64,000 nt of DNA from Gracilimonas sp040877545 (GCA_040877545.1 JBBDNN010000106.1:62001-126000), one strand, 5' to 3'. Positions 44,444 through 54,790 are shown, numbered from the stretch's first letter. Notes: a model not told the origin generated them from the sequence alone. Translations and numbers: made by a program.

Positions 44444-45271
44444 TTATGATTTTTTGTTAAAGAAATGAGATGAGAATGAATTTTCATCTTTTGGTGGGCC
44501 AATTTTACCGAATCTACGATCTCTTTGATGAAATGACCGTATTGCTTCGTAAAGCTCATCCCGTCTGAAGTCTGGCCAATATGTTTCTGTAATATACAAC
44601 TCTGAGTATGCTAACTGCCACAATAAAAAGTTACTAATTCTGTATTCCCCGCTGGTACGGATAATCAGATCTGGATCAGGAACATCGGCTGTCGATAAAT
44701 GGTCGCTAATCATTTGGTCATTAATTAAATCAGGATCTAAACGCCCTTCTTTAACATGTCCTGCAATTTTTTTAACAGCTTCGGTTATATCCCATCTGCC
44801 CGAATAACTAAGTGCAAGGCACAGCTCCAGGCGATCATTTCCGCTTGTAAGTTCTATAGCTTCTTTAAGTTCATCCTGGCAATCCTGGGGAAAACGATCC
44901 ATTTGTCCGATGGTGGCTAGCCGGATATTATTTTTATTCAGGTTTTCAGCTTCTTTTCGTAATGATGAAACCAACAGCCTCATCAATCCACGAACTTCTG
45001 CGGAAGGCCGCCCCCAGTTTTCTGTAGAAAAAGCATATAAAGTGAGATATTTTACCCCTAATTGAGCACACGATTCTGTGATGTCTCTCACTGAATCTAC
45101 CCCCACTTTGTGCCCGTGCAAACGAATACTTCCTTTGCTTTTTGCCCATCTCCCATTCCCATCCATTATTATAGCTATGTGGAGGGGTATTTCGCCCGAC
45201 TGCTTCACAATTTCTTGTTTCTGCTTATCTTCGTCGGTTTGAATTTTATTTGTTAGAGTTAACTCTTTCAA
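44444..45271 (-). CDS. uppS: isoprenyl transferase (undecaprenyl diphosphate synthase)
   Basis: 275 residues from a TTG; no ATG precedes the catalytic core. IAIIMDGNGRWAKSKG holds the catalytic aspartate. GHKVGVDSVRDI, YLTLYAFSTENWGRP and DLIIRTSGEYRISNFLLWQ are conserved blocks. The product is the C55 carrier for peptidoglycan and other envelope polymers. It is tightly followed by bamA. Confidence 0.95.
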   Translation of the reverse strand: MKELTLTNKIQTDEDKQKQEIVKQSGEIPLHIAIIMDGNGRWAKSKGSIRLHGHKVGVDSVRDITESCAQLGVKYLTLYAFSTENWGRPSAEVRGLMRLLVSSLRKEAENLNKNNIRLATIGQMDRFPQDCQDELKEAIELTSGNDRLELCLALSYSGRWDITEAVKKIAGHVKEGRLDPDLINDQMISDHLSTADVPDPDLIIRTSGEYRISNFLLWQLAYSELYITETYWPDFRRDELYEAIRSFHQRDRRFGKIGPPKDENSFSSHFFNKKS

Positions 45272-45330
45272 TGTTTATAGGCTGATTATCAAGCTTTGAA
45301 AATTAGAGCTTTGTACATCTTATATCAAGG

Positions 45331-45813
45331 TTAATTACTTGCCTTATCTTGCAGATTTTGTTCCACTGATATCATTTCTAAAAGTGCTAAAGCTGCTTCC
45401 CGGCCTTTGTTTCCTTTTTCACCGGCTCGTTCCAACGCTTGCTTTACATCATTGGTTGTAAGAACTCCAAAAGCTATGGGTTTATTATGTTTTAAAATTA
45501 AATCGGTAATTCCACGATTTACGGCATCACAAACATATTCAAAATGTGGGGTACCTCCTCTTATCACTACTCCAAGAGCAACTATTCCATCCAGATTTCT
45601 ATACTGCATCAGTTTCTGTACAGCAAGCGGAATTTCATATGAGCCGGGACAACGTACCACCGTAATATCATCTTCAGAAACCCCATTCCTTTTGAGGGCG
45701 CTAATGGCACCTTCCAGCATTTTTTCGGTTATCATCGAATTCCATCTTGAAACGACAATACCCACTTTCACTTTTCCGGGCTTTATGCTGCCTTCAACAA
45801 ATTCTATAGCCAT
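45331..45813 (-). CDS. ribH: 6,7-dimethyl-8-ribityllumazine synthase
   Basis: 160 residues. VGIVVSRWNSMITEKMLEGA, PGSYEIPLAVQKL and GVVIRGGTPHFEYVCDAVNRG are the substrate-binding motifs. It makes the direct precursor of riboflavin. It starts one base after the PHP gene stop. No other rib gene is near. Confidence 0.96.
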   Translation of the reverse strand: MAIEFVEGSIKPGKVKVGIVVSRWNSMITEKMLEGAISALKRNGVSEDDITVVRCPGSYEIPLAVQKLMQYRNLDGIVALGVVIRGGTPHFEYVCDAVNRGITDLILKHNKPIAFGVLTTNDVKQALERAGEKGNKGREAALALLEMISVEQNLQDKASN

Positions 45814-45814
45814 A

Positions 45815-46666
45815 TTAATTTTTTAAATCTGATATTTTTTTTCGCTGATCTGTCATCCTTTTCATCTTTTCCACATGTTTATATGCTATGGTTACCACCC
45901 CCAGATTTGTATAGCCCGCATCTATTCCCTCATGGCTATCGCTGCCCCCGGTTCTCAACAAAGCATGATTTTCGCAAAATTCTGTATATTTTTTTTGAAG
46001 AGTGAAATTATGGCTGGGATGAATACATTCAAAACCATCAATGCCTGATTCTACAAATTCCTTGAGGTCGTCATTGTTATACATTTTTCCGGGATGAGCC
46101 ACAATGCAGGCACCCCCAGCTTCTTTGATGATCTCAATTACTTCTTTATAGTGGGGATAGGTGTTTTTTATTGTACCTAATTTTTGGTTGCTCAGATACC
46201 TGATGAAAGCTTCCTTGGAATTATGAACATATCCTTTTTGCATAAGTACCCTGGCAAGATGTGGCCTGCCAATATTTGCTCCATTCGCCTCCGCCCAAAC
46301 TTCATCATAATCTACATCTAACCCATTTTTATTTACTGTATGGATTATACCCTTAATGCGTTCTTTGCGTGCTTTTTTCTGATCTGCTAAAAATTGCTTT
46401 AAATAACTGGTAGCGGGATCAAAATAATAAGCAAGAATATGAGCTTCTTTTTCGCCGAAAGTGGAAGTAATTTCTACGCCGGGTATAAGTTCAATGTCTA
46501 ATTTTATTGCTTCCTGCTCGGCATCAAAATATCCCGAAAATGTGTCGTGATCGGTTATAGAAAGGCTTACCAACTTTTTTTCTTTTGCCAGCTGAACGGC
46601 TTCTATAGGTTGCAGCTTTCCATCAGAACAAACAGTATGAATATGTAAATCAGCCTTAGGAAGCAT
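45815..46666 (-). CDS. PHP domain phosphoesterase (RNase AM/3',5'-nucleoside bisphosphate phosphatase-like)
   Basis: 283 residues from the ATG at 46666, which begins one base after the S41 gene stop; a longer frame overlaps that gene. Metal-binding motifs: ADLHIHTVCSDG, SITDHDTFSGY, IPGVEIT, CIVAHPGKM and GGSDSHEG. Homologues such as YciV trim short RNA or hydrolyse pAp. The trend and length fit this subfamily, but the substrate is inferred. Confidence 0.88.
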   Translation of the reverse strand: MLPKADLHIHTVCSDGKLQPIEAVQLAKEKKLVSLSITDHDTFSGYFDAEQEAIKLDIELIPGVEITSTFGEKEAHILAYYFDPATSYLKQFLADQKKARKERIKGIIHTVNKNGLDVDYDEVWAEANGANIGRPHLARVLMQKGYVHNSKEAFIRYLSNQKLGTIKNTYPHYKEVIEIIKEAGGACIVAHPGKMYNNDDLKEFVESGIDGFECIHPSHNFTLQKKYTEFCENHALLRTGGSDSHEGIDAGYTNLGVVTIAYKHVEKMKRMTDQRKKISDLKN

Positions 46667-46667
46667 T

Positions 46668-48311
46668 CTATTGCCCTGAAAGTAACTTGGCCATTTTTTC
46701 TTTTTCGGTGATGAAATCCAAAGCTTCAAGCACTTCAGGATCCATCTCAAGGCCAGCCTCAATTCTACCGCTTTGCCCCTTATAGCGGGAAGTCAGTTCC
46801 AGGAATAAAGCTTTCCTGATCGAACTTTCATTATTCTTAAACTGATTCTCCTTCTCTGTGTCAATGATCTCATTCAAATCTGAAAGCTGTTGCGCGGAAC
46901 CTTCAGCACCTGCTAATTGATCTTCTAAATTTTCAAGTGTTCTTTCAGCATCAGTTTTATAGCTGAAATTATGTTTTTCTAAATAATTTCTAAAATCACG
47001 AAATACAGAATCATCAAGTTCATCGGCTTCAAATGATTCATTCTGTGCTTCAAATTCTGTAGCAAAATTAAAATACATTCCTTGCTGCATTAATGCGGTT
47101 TCAAGTAAACTCATCTCCCCTGCCTTAGAATCTATATCAGGTTCAATTCCACGTCCTTCATACACAATTCGCCCATTCCTGGTTTGAAACTCATTTTGCG
47201 TGCTATCGGAATTTATCATCCCTGAATTTTTCCCTTTATGGGTATATTTGATCGACTGTATGCTTCTCCCGCTTGGTATATAGTAGCGCGAAATAGTGAT
47301 TTTCAAAGAAGTATTATAAGGCAGGGGTTTTACAATTTGCACCAACCCTTTGCCAAAACTTTGTTCCCCAATTATCAGGGCCCGATCTAAATCCTGAAGA
47401 GTACCCGCAACTACTTCTGAGGCGCTTGCACTTCCCCCATTCATTAACACAACCAGTGGCTTGTCGAACATTACCGGCTCACGGCTAACAAACGACTGAT
47501 TATAATCTGCAATACGCCCCCTGGTTTCTACTACTGTTATTCCCGGTTCTATAAACTTGTCAATTATTCCAACAGCCTCCTGTAAAATACCGCCCGGATT
47601 ATCCCGAAGATCTAAAACCAAACCTTGTAAATCTGTCTTCTCAGATAACTCCATCATTGCTGTTCTTATTTCATCAGCCGATTTATTGCCAAACTGGGCG
47701 AGACGGATATAACCGGTTTTCTGATTGTTTCCAATCAATCCCGAGTAGGATACATTAGTTACTTCAATGCGTTCTCTTTCCAGCGTAAAATCAAGTGTCT
47801 GATTTAAGCCAAACCTCTCTATGCTAATATTTACTTCCGAACCGGCTTCGCCCGCTGTAAGTGTGCTCACCTCTTCTGGCTGAAGATCTTCGGTTGATAT
47901 ATCATCGACAGCTATTATTACATCACCGGCACGAATTCCGGCTTTATCTGCGGGCCCGCCTTCTACCGGTGCAATAACTACAATTTTCCCATCCCGATAG
48001 CCGGCATCAATACCAATTCCGGCATAATTTCCCCGGGAAAATATTTCAGCCTGCTCGTTTTGGGATTCATCAAACAGAACTGTGTAGGGATCTAAGGTTT
48101 CCAGCATGGCTTTCATGCCGTTTCGCATCAGGATTTCTGGATCAACCTCATCCACATATTCCAGCGCAACATTTTCATAGGTTTTGCTAAAAATGCTGAA
48201 ATTCTTTTTGATCAGGAAGTAGATATCGGTCTGTTGTGCAGCTATGCCAACGGAGGCCAGGGTAAGAACTACCGCTACGAAACCGATTCTATATTTCCTG
48301 CTTTTTTTCAT
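46668..48311 (-). CDS. S41 family C-terminal processing peptidase
   Basis: 547 residues. The signal or anchor segment is at about 8-25. A PDZ domain follows at about 85-165 (GIGIDAGYRDGKIVVIAPVE, GDVIIAVDDIS). The catalytic domain has predicted Ser296 in GGSASASEV and Lys321 in SFGKGLVQ, with the 25-residue spacing of CtpA-type proteases. RDNPGGILQEA is also conserved. It cleaves C-termini of envelope proteins, often wall hydrolases. The ATG immediately follows the stop of the transglycosylase gene, so the pair is probably coupled. Confidence 0.93.
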   Translation of the reverse strand: MKKSRKYRIGFVAVVLTLASVGIAAQQTDIYFLIKKNFSIFSKTYENVALEYVDEVDPEILMRNGMKAMLETLDPYTVLFDESQNEQAEIFSRGNYAGIGIDAGYRDGKIVVIAPVEGGPADKAGIRAGDVIIAVDDISTEDLQPEEVSTLTAGEAGSEVNISIERFGLNQTLDFTLERERIEVTNVSYSGLIGNNQKTGYIRLAQFGNKSADEIRTAMMELSEKTDLQGLVLDLRDNPGGILQEAVGIIDKFIEPGITVVETRGRIADYNQSFVSREPVMFDKPLVVLMNGGSASASEVVAGTLQDLDRALIIGEQSFGKGLVQIVKPLPYNTSLKITISRYYIPSGRSIQSIKYTHKGKNSGMINSDSTQNEFQTRNGRIVYEGRGIEPDIDSKAGEMSLLETALMQQGMYFNFATEFEAQNESFEADELDDSVFRDFRNYLEKHNFSYKTDAERTLENLEDQLAGAEGSAQQLSDLNEIIDTEKENQFKNNESSIRKALFLELTSRYKGQSGRIEAGLEMDPEVLEALDFITEKEKMAKLLSGQ

Positions 48312-50309
48312 TTATTTAGCACTCACTCTTAAAGATTGGCCAACATATATTCTATTTCCTGAAATATTATTCAAGCTTCGCAACTCACTGAGCTTCATTC
48401 CAAAACTATCAGCGATTTCGCTCAAGGTATCATTACTTCTAACCGTGTAGGTTGTATAACCATTACTTGAAGTTGTAGCCGAAGCGATAAATACATTCTC
48501 ACCTCTACGCTGCTTTCGTTCGATTTCCTGCTTGGCCGCATAACTCATCCCATTAACTTTTTTATAATGGCTTATTCTGTTACTTGGCACATGAATCGTC
48601 AAATTTTGCCCAACTCTAATCGTGTTTCCGATTCCATTCCATGTACGAATTTCCCATGCACGAACATCATGCCATTCTGCAATATGGCCAATGGTATCCC
48701 CTGTTTTCACTTTATAGGTAACCTTGGATGAGTTTGCCGGCGCACTTACTTTTGTAGTGGTGTTTTTAGGAGCCGTGTTTTTTTGCTGATTAGTTGGCTG
48801 ATTGGCCGACATCTGTCCTGCACTTCCTTTAGGCAGAGGTATTACAATTTTTTGACCCGGATAAATAGTGTTAGACAAATTGTCGTTTGAGCCATAAATA
48901 CCGGCAACTGTAGTTCCGTATTTTCGGGCAATTAAACCTATAGATTCTCCGCTACTTACCGTATGCATGGTAATATTCTGGCTGCGGCTTTCTTTTGGAA
49001 TCTTTTCATAATTAACCAGAAAATCGGCTTTAACTTCAGCAGGTAGTTTTAAAGGATACACACTGCCAGGAGGTGTTGCCCATCGTAAAAGTTCAGGGTT
49101 ATAATCTTTTAGCTCTTCTGTAGTAATACCGGCAGCTTTGGCTAATTCTTTTAATTCCATTAATCCGTCTACCTCCACAACCTCATAAGTATATGGAGTA
49201 CCTTCGTATTTACTTTGAAAACCAAATTCTTCTGGATTCATCGCAATCATAGTAGTGGCAATAAAACCGGGGATATAACCTCTCGTTTCTCTGGGTAAAT
49301 AAGGATAGGCTGCCCAATAATCCTTCACTCCGCCAGCCCGGCTGATGGCACGTTTTAATCCTCTTGGACTTATATTATAGTTTGCCATGGCTAAATGCCA
49401 ATCACCCCAAATATTATATAAATCTTTTAAGTGACGCGCTGCTGCACGGCTTGCTTTTTCCGGATCCTGCCGCTCATCAACCCACCAATTCACTTCCAAA
49501 CCATACACAGAACCTGTAGCGCGTATAAACTGCCACATACCAACTGCAGAAGCCCAACTTTTTGCGGTGGGATTTAACCCACTTTCAATAAATGCCAGGT
49601 AAGTAAGTTCTTCTGGCGCACCTTCTTCTTTGAAAATCCTGCGCATCATTGGCTGATATTTTACCGCGCGTGTTAGCCATGATTCCATTACTTCCGGGCG
49701 CCGGAGCGTGTAATACACCAAATGACGGTTTACGAATTCATTTTGAATCAGGGGAACCTGCGTTTTTTGGATGTTCAGATCATCAGGAAATTTAAAATCG
49801 TTATCCATCCAGCTGTCATCATCAGAAAACAATTCTTCCTGAATAGCAAAAATTTCACCTTCCGGTTCATTATTAAATTCCTTAATGCCATAGAACTGGC
49901 GGTATTCGGAAATTACCGACCGGTATAATTCCACAAACCTGCGATCGCCACTTATTTCAGGGTAATCGTCTAACAAACCCTGGGTTGCTGCAAGTGCGTT
50001 ATTAATTTGAGTTTCCGCCGCCAGGGGATCGTCATTCACCTGGGCTTCAAGCGCCTGGATTTGAATCCGATATATATCAGAAACGCGGCTTAAAATATCT
50101 TTTTGAAAATTATCCAGCTCTTGCATAGCAGGTTGTTCAGCAGAAAACCCATCATCAATTGCCGCTTCCAATGGGCTGCTATAATTTAACAGCCTCAGTG
50201 GCATTTCATTAATTTCGATTGTAGCGGTTGTGTCTTGGGCTAAAAGACTTATTGGAGAGAAAACACAACAAGTAATAGCAATAACTGATAGCTGTAACTT
50301 TTTTAGCAT
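48312..50309 (-). CDS. MltD-like lytic transglycosylase with three LysM domains
   Basis: 665 residues from the ATG at 50309, which puts a signal peptide at the N-terminus (KLQLSVIAITCCVFSPISLL); the frame extends 60 codons further up over the nadE end. The SLT domain at about 225-350 has Glu242 in FIESGLNPTAKSWASAVG and MANYNISPRG. LysM modules start at about residues 470 (HTVSSGESIGLIARKYG), 550 (YKVKTGDTIGHIAEWHD) and 620 (YTVRSNDTLSEIADSFG). It cleaves glycan strands in the wall. The neighbouring S41 protease may control its level. Confidence 0.93.
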   Translation of the reverse strand: MLKKLQLSVIAITCCVFSPISLLAQDTTATIEINEMPLRLLNYSSPLEAAIDDGFSAEQPAMQELDNFQKDILSRVSDIYRIQIQALEAQVNDDPLAAETQINNALAATQGLLDDYPEISGDRRFVELYRSVISEYRQFYGIKEFNNEPEGEIFAIQEELFSDDDSWMDNDFKFPDDLNIQKTQVPLIQNEFVNRHLVYYTLRRPEVMESWLTRAVKYQPMMRRIFKEEGAPEELTYLAFIESGLNPTAKSWASAVGMWQFIRATGSVYGLEVNWWVDERQDPEKASRAAARHLKDLYNIWGDWHLAMANYNISPRGLKRAISRAGGVKDYWAAYPYLPRETRGYIPGFIATTMIAMNPEEFGFQSKYEGTPYTYEVVEVDGLMELKELAKAAGITTEELKDYNPELLRWATPPGSVYPLKLPAEVKADFLVNYEKIPKESRSQNITMHTVSSGESIGLIARKYGTTVAGIYGSNDNLSNTIYPGQKIVIPLPKGSAGQMSANQPTNQQKNTAPKNTTTKVSAPANSSKVTYKVKTGDTIGHIAEWHDVRAWEIRTWNGIGNTIRVGQNLTIHVPSNRISHYKKVNGMSYAAKQEIERKQRRGENVFIASATTSSNGYTTYTVRSNDTLSEIADSFGMKLSELRSLNNISGNRIYVGQSLRVSAK

Positions 50310-50410
50310 TATAAATAGATGATTTTTAATTTTAGGTGATAAAGTACTAATTATTAAAAATAATAGGGTAATAAAACTCTTGACTGGCATGTAACGAATC
50401 ATGCTACATT

Positions 50411-52129
50411 TTAGCGCCTGCTTTTTTCTTTTTTTTCGGTTAAGATTAATCTTTTTTCCTGCCCTGTCCATTGTTGGGCTAAAGGCCACCTTCTTCCTGT
50501 TCCAAATGCTTTCACAGAAACTTTAAATCCCGGTGGTGCCTGATTTCTTTTATATTCATTCAGGTCTACTAATTTTAATACCCGGTCTACAATTTTTTCA
50601 TCCATGCCTTGCTGAATGATTTCATTTCTCGAAAGCTGTTGCTCAATGTAGAGCTTCAAAATGGTATCCAAAATTTCATAATCAGGTAAAGAATCTGAAT
50701 CTTTTTGATCTGGGCGTAATTCCGCGCTGGGTTCTTTTTCTATAATTTCATTCGGAATAATTTCTTGCTGAAAATAAACCTCATTCAACCAATTACAGAT
50801 GCTGTAAACTTCTGTTTTATAGACATCTGAAATCACTGATATTCCGCCAGCCATATCGCCATATAATGTGCAGTAACCAACAGCCATTTCAGATTTATTA
50901 CCGGTATTTAAGAGGATGTATCCGAATTTATTTGCAATAGCCATCAATAAAATACCACGGGAACGGCTTTGCAGGTTTTCTTCGGCTAATCCAAATTCTG
51001 TACCTTCAAAAACAGGTGCCAATTGTTCCAGGAAATTTTCGTAAATAGATTTAATAGGAATCTCCAGCAATTCTATTCCCAGATTTTCAGCCAGTATTTG
51101 AGAGTCATTTACACTTCCTTCTGATGAAAATTCAGATGGCATAGTAACTGCTAACACATTTTCAGCGCCCAGAGCTTCTACTGCAATGGTACAGACGAGG
51201 GCGGAATCAATTCCTCCGCTTAATCCCAAAACCACTTTATCGGCAGCCTTCGTTTTCTTCAGATAATCTTTTAAACCGAGCACCAGGGCTTCAAACATTA
51301 CCTGTTCTACAGGTTCCCCCTGATCTTTTTGTTCATTGGATGTTGGAGTGATGCGGCCGTTCTTTTCATCAAAGGTGACATCCATAATATCAGGAACAAA
51401 TCTTTTGGATCGGGCGAATATTTCACCGCTCCCACCGATGGCAAGAGAATCTCCATCAAAAATAAGTTCTGTCTGGGCTCCAACCTGGTTCACATAAAAC
51501 AGGGGCAAGTTCACCTCTTCGGCATGCCGCTGAAGCATACCTTTTCGTGCAACGGGGCTGTATTTACTAAAAGGAGAAGCCGAGATATTTATAATAGCTT
51601 TTGCTCCCTGTTCCGCTAAAAGTGCAGCCGGATTTATTTCGTACAGATGATACTGCATTTCACTGCTGTTGTACCAAATATCTTCGCAGACGGTGATTCC
51701 AAAAGAAAAACCATTAATAAGTACCGGCTCAAAATCTAAACCGGGTTCAAAATACCGCAGGTCATCAAAAACATCATAAGTGGGAAGCAGCGATTTGTGT
51801 ATCCTGCTAATCTCTTTGCCGTGTTGAGCCACAATCGCAGAATTAAAACATTTACGCCCTTTTCCGCTATCGTTTTTGGTTATGGAACCATAGACCACTG
51901 CCGTATTTCCTGTAGCGGCAGTAACTTCCATATTTACCTGGTAAAGTAAATCTCGAAAAATTTCTCTTTCAAGCAAATCCATAGGTGGATAGCCACAGGT
52001 TATTAACTCCGGAAGCAGTAAGATATCGATTCCATCCTCTTCCGCCAGAGAAATGGCATCAAGAATTAGTTTTTTGTTGTTGATTAAATCCCCAATGGTG
52101 GGATTTAGTTGTTGATGGCGTATCTGCAC
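50411..52129 (-). CDS. nadE: glutamine-dependent NAD+ synthetase
   Basis: 572 residues from a GTG. The N-terminal nitrilase-type glutaminase (about 1-270) has LLLPELITCGYPPMDLL and the nucleophile cysteine in ITVCEDIWY. The C-terminal synthetase has the PP-loop VLGLSGGIDSALV and LNTGNKSEMAVGY. It amidates deaminated NAD, the last step of NAD synthesis. It is part of the long minus-strand convoy, 102 nt upstream of the transglycosylase. Confidence 0.96.
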   Translation of the reverse strand: MQIRHQQLNPTIGDLINNKKLILDAISLAEEDGIDILLLPELITCGYPPMDLLEREIFRDLLYQVNMEVTAATGNTAVVYGSITKNDSGKGRKCFNSAIVAQHGKEISRIHKSLLPTYDVFDDLRYFEPGLDFEPVLINGFSFGITVCEDIWYNSSEMQYHLYEINPAALLAEQGAKAIINISASPFSKYSPVARKGMLQRHAEEVNLPLFYVNQVGAQTELIFDGDSLAIGGSGEIFARSKRFVPDIMDVTFDEKNGRITPTSNEQKDQGEPVEQVMFEALVLGLKDYLKKTKAADKVVLGLSGGIDSALVCTIAVEALGAENVLAVTMPSEFSSEGSVNDSQILAENLGIELLEIPIKSIYENFLEQLAPVFEGTEFGLAEENLQSRSRGILLMAIANKFGYILLNTGNKSEMAVGYCTLYGDMAGGISVISDVYKTEVYSICNWLNEVYFQQEIIPNEIIEKEPSAELRPDQKDSDSLPDYEILDTILKLYIEQQLSRNEIIQQGMDEKIVDRVLKLVDLNEYKRNQAPPGFKVSVKAFGTGRRWPLAQQWTGQEKRLILTEKKEKSRR

Positions 52130-52220
52130 TTTCTAAATAAATTGGTTCGATTTTAAGATAAGGGAAATCAATAAAGAGATGAGGATATTTTTGATGATCA
52201 AGTAAAAACCTAAAAAGCTC

Positions 52221-54176
52221 TTAAGGAAGGTCTACATGCATTCCCAAAAATAAGGTAAAGGCATGCCGCGGACTTACAGGGTGATTTCTGAACTTTTGAT
52301 CACCGATATTTTGCATATCCAGGCTGAAGGCTACCCGCCGCTCCCAAAAGTATTTTTTAATTCCCATATCCCATTGAAATCGTGGAGCTGTGGTTGAAGA
52401 ATAAGTCTCCGTTTGTAGTGGATTTACTCTCACTTCCATTCCATCTATAGGTTCTGCCAATGCCCATTTTAAGGCGGACTGTGCCTGAAATCGAGTCCAT
52501 AATAAAAAAGAATCTACGGGTTTCCATTTAAGGTTTGTGCTTAGCCGGTGTGTGGGAATCATATCAAATAATGCTTCATTTCCAGAAAGTTGATGCGTTT
52601 GGGTATAACTAAATGTTTGGCGGATAGAAGGGAGAATATCTATACGGAGATTAATTGGCATCCTGAAAAAAGAAGCGTCCAGATCATTAATAAAATTGAA
52701 TTCGCCGGATTCAATTCTTCTGCCGTTTGGAATTATTTTATAATCCATTCCATATTCATCAATGTTACGGCTCAAAACCAAGGAAAGGTCGAAATCAAAA
52801 TGTTCTGATAATGACGATTCCCATCCCAGCTTTGCCTGAAGAAATTTTGTCCGTGTTGGAAGTTCTGAAGGTTGAAAGTTAACAAGGGTATCACTGCCAA
52901 AACCCTTCTCTGCCATCCAGTACCACAAACTGTTATCCTCTTCCGGCAATCGTTGAGAATAGGTAGCGTCAAATAATAGAGTATGAGTAAAATTAATCTT
53001 GTAGCGGACTCCCCCATTGCCTTTAAAAGCTGCATTTTCCCCCTTTACTACCTGCATATTTGTATGGGTACTTAATCCATTATTAAACTTATATACAGTT
53101 TGGTGAAATGCTTTTAAAGTTTGTGTATGCAGGGTTCTCTTAGCCGATTTCTCACCTTTCAACCTATAAAAATCAGCTTCTATACCCACCTGATGAAAAC
53201 CTTTATCAAAATGATGAGTGATAGAAACTTTTCCGGTATTTACCTGCTGATTCCAACGCAGCCAACGATTTTCTTTATTGGGATATTCTTTAATGTTGTT
53301 CGAATTATGATTGAATCCATACGATACCTCAATATTTTTATTTATCTCTCCTGAACCATCCAATGAAATAAAACCCCATTTTCGATCGATTGGTATTTCT
53401 GTTCCATATAAATTTGTGAAAAGAAAGTCAGTGCTTTCTGTAAGGCCGCTCTGTATTTGATGAGTAAATATGCCTGTTTTCACATCACCATTTACATAAA
53501 AAGAAGTGCTTCTGATTTTTTCATGCCGGTGTGATCCTTCCCCAAATTCAAAGGGGGTAAGCCGCCGGTATTGTAAAGCATCGGTAACGGCATGAACAAA
53601 ATGTTTGAATCCAGCCTGCACCCCATAATTAGTATTGCGGTATGAAACCTGGGCATCAGCCACAGGTCCGAGGCGCTCGATGTTTCGGGTGGCGAAATCA
53701 GTATATGCAAAAGGGCCGGGATCACCGGAGCGGTTCCCAAAAAACAAATTTCCCTGTGCCTGAACTCCCTCTTCCATTGCTTTTGTGTAGAGGAATATTC
53801 CTCCCTTTTCAGTGAATGAGCCATTGTACAACATCGGGCTTTCAATAATTACCACCGAATCTAATTGCGCTATGGTAACCGGTACAACATGCAGACTTTG
53901 TGTATCCCATATTTGCTGATGCAAGCGGGTGCCATTTAGAAACACAGGCCACCATGCACCTCCTTGCCCCGCCAATCCGTTTCGGGAAAACTGAACGGTG
54001 GCATCATCACTGGAAGCATTAATCCAGCTGGAAGTGATAGAAAAAATATCATAGAGGTTTTGAATTTCTTGCCGATTCAAATCGTCTGCTCTCCAAACTG
54101 TTTTTTGGGCAGATACCGGTACACACCAAAAAACGCAGAATGCGATAATAGCAGTAATTTCTGCAAAAAATTTCAC
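52221..54176 (-). CDS. TonB-dependent receptor-like outer-membrane protein
   Basis: About 651 residues from a GTG at 54176 that overlaps the upstream stop in GTGA. The signal peptide ends CVPVSAQ. A plug-like region occupies about 30-125 (NLYDIFSITSSWINAS, SRNGLAGQGGAWWPVFLNGT, LDSVVIIESPMLY). Beta-barrel strands follow to the end (QNIGDQKF is the typical late motif). It lacks the carboxypeptidase-like domain of the receptor at 6-9 kb and I see no clear TonB box. It pairs with the small barrel gene upstream. Substrate unknown. Confidence 0.8.
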   Translation of the reverse strand: MKFFAEITAIIAFCVFWCVPVSAQKTVWRADDLNRQEIQNLYDIFSITSSWINASSDDATVQFSRNGLAGQGGAWWPVFLNGTRLHQQIWDTQSLHVVPVTIAQLDSVVIIESPMLYNGSFTEKGGIFLYTKAMEEGVQAQGNLFFGNRSGDPGPFAYTDFATRNIERLGPVADAQVSYRNTNYGVQAGFKHFVHAVTDALQYRRLTPFEFGEGSHRHEKIRSTSFYVNGDVKTGIFTHQIQSGLTESTDFLFTNLYGTEIPIDRKWGFISLDGSGEINKNIEVSYGFNHNSNNIKEYPNKENRWLRWNQQVNTGKVSITHHFDKGFHQVGIEADFYRLKGEKSAKRTLHTQTLKAFHQTVYKFNNGLSTHTNMQVVKGENAAFKGNGGVRYKINFTHTLLFDATYSQRLPEEDNSLWYWMAEKGFGSDTLVNFQPSELPTRTKFLQAKLGWESSLSEHFDFDLSLVLSRNIDEYGMDYKIIPNGRRIESGEFNFINDLDASFFRMPINLRIDILPSIRQTFSYTQTHQLSGNEALFDMIPTHRLSTNLKWKPVDSFLLWTRFQAQSALKWALAEPIDGMEVRVNPLQTETYSSTTAPRFQWDMGIKKYFWERRVAFSLDMQNIGDQKFRNHPVSPRHAFTLFLGMHVDLP

Positions 54177-54790
54177 TTCAGCACCTTTTGCAGCCATTTC
54201 GGAGTATGAAGTTTCAGATAAATACCAATCCCACCATAATTCAATTTCATTTTGGTATGAGTGTATATAATATTCCTATTCCAGTTCAGCCGAATCCCCC
54301 AAAGATCAGTGAATTCATAACTGATATCAGCACCATAAATAAAACCAATCTCGCTTTCAGGACTGGTACTTCCATAATTATTCGCTGCCCATTCTCTTTG
54401 CTCTTCATTTACGTAATCGAAAGACATCATAGAAAAAAGCGACCCGACAGATCCTCCAATTTTCAATCTATTAATAATCTCATAGCGCATTCTCCACCCC
54501 ACCGATACCTGAGCGTTATCAAAAGCCGGGACTTCATCAGTCAAGTTTGAGAACGAGGTAAACCTGCCGTTTATAAAAAAATCACCGGCATAAAATGGAG
54601 TGTCTACATCAATTTGAAAGGCAGGATTTGGCTCCCAATAATCGTGAAAGTAATTTTGATTCACATTTTCCTGGTAAGAAACCGCCAGGTCAATTTCCCC
54701 AAAAGCAGAGGTTTTTTCCTGCGCTTTTAACAACCCGCTAAGACCTGGCATGAATAAGACTGTTAAAATTATAATTCTGCTTAATCTCAA
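54173..54790 (-). CDS. small outer-membrane beta-barrel protein
   Basis: 205 residues from a TTG. The signal peptide ends LLKAQ. Alternating aromatic/polar strands (FGEIDLAVSYQEN; YAGDFFINGRFTSFS; AQVSVGWRMRYEIIN; GADISYEFTDLWGIRLNWNR) suggest an eight-strand barrel. I recognise no family. The GTGA overlap with the receptor-like gene implies joint function. Confidence 0.7.
   Translation of the reverse strand: MRLSRIIILTVLFMPGLSGLLKAQEKTSAFGEIDLAVSYQENVNQNYFHDYWEPNPAFQIDVDTPFYAGDFFINGRFTSFSNLTDEVPAFDNAQVSVGWRMRYEIINRLKIGGSVGSLFSMMSFDYVNEEQREWAANNYGSTSPESEIGFIYGADISYEFTDLWGIRLNWNRNIIYTHTKMKLNYGGIGIYLKLHTPKWLQKVLK

Noticed and set aside
44428..44559. Longer BamA start at ATG 44559
   Set aside because: It would overlap uppS by 116 nt and put about 44 polar residues before the signal peptide.
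45407..45826. 139-codon frame antisense to ribH
   Set aside because: It is fully explained by ribH on the other strand.
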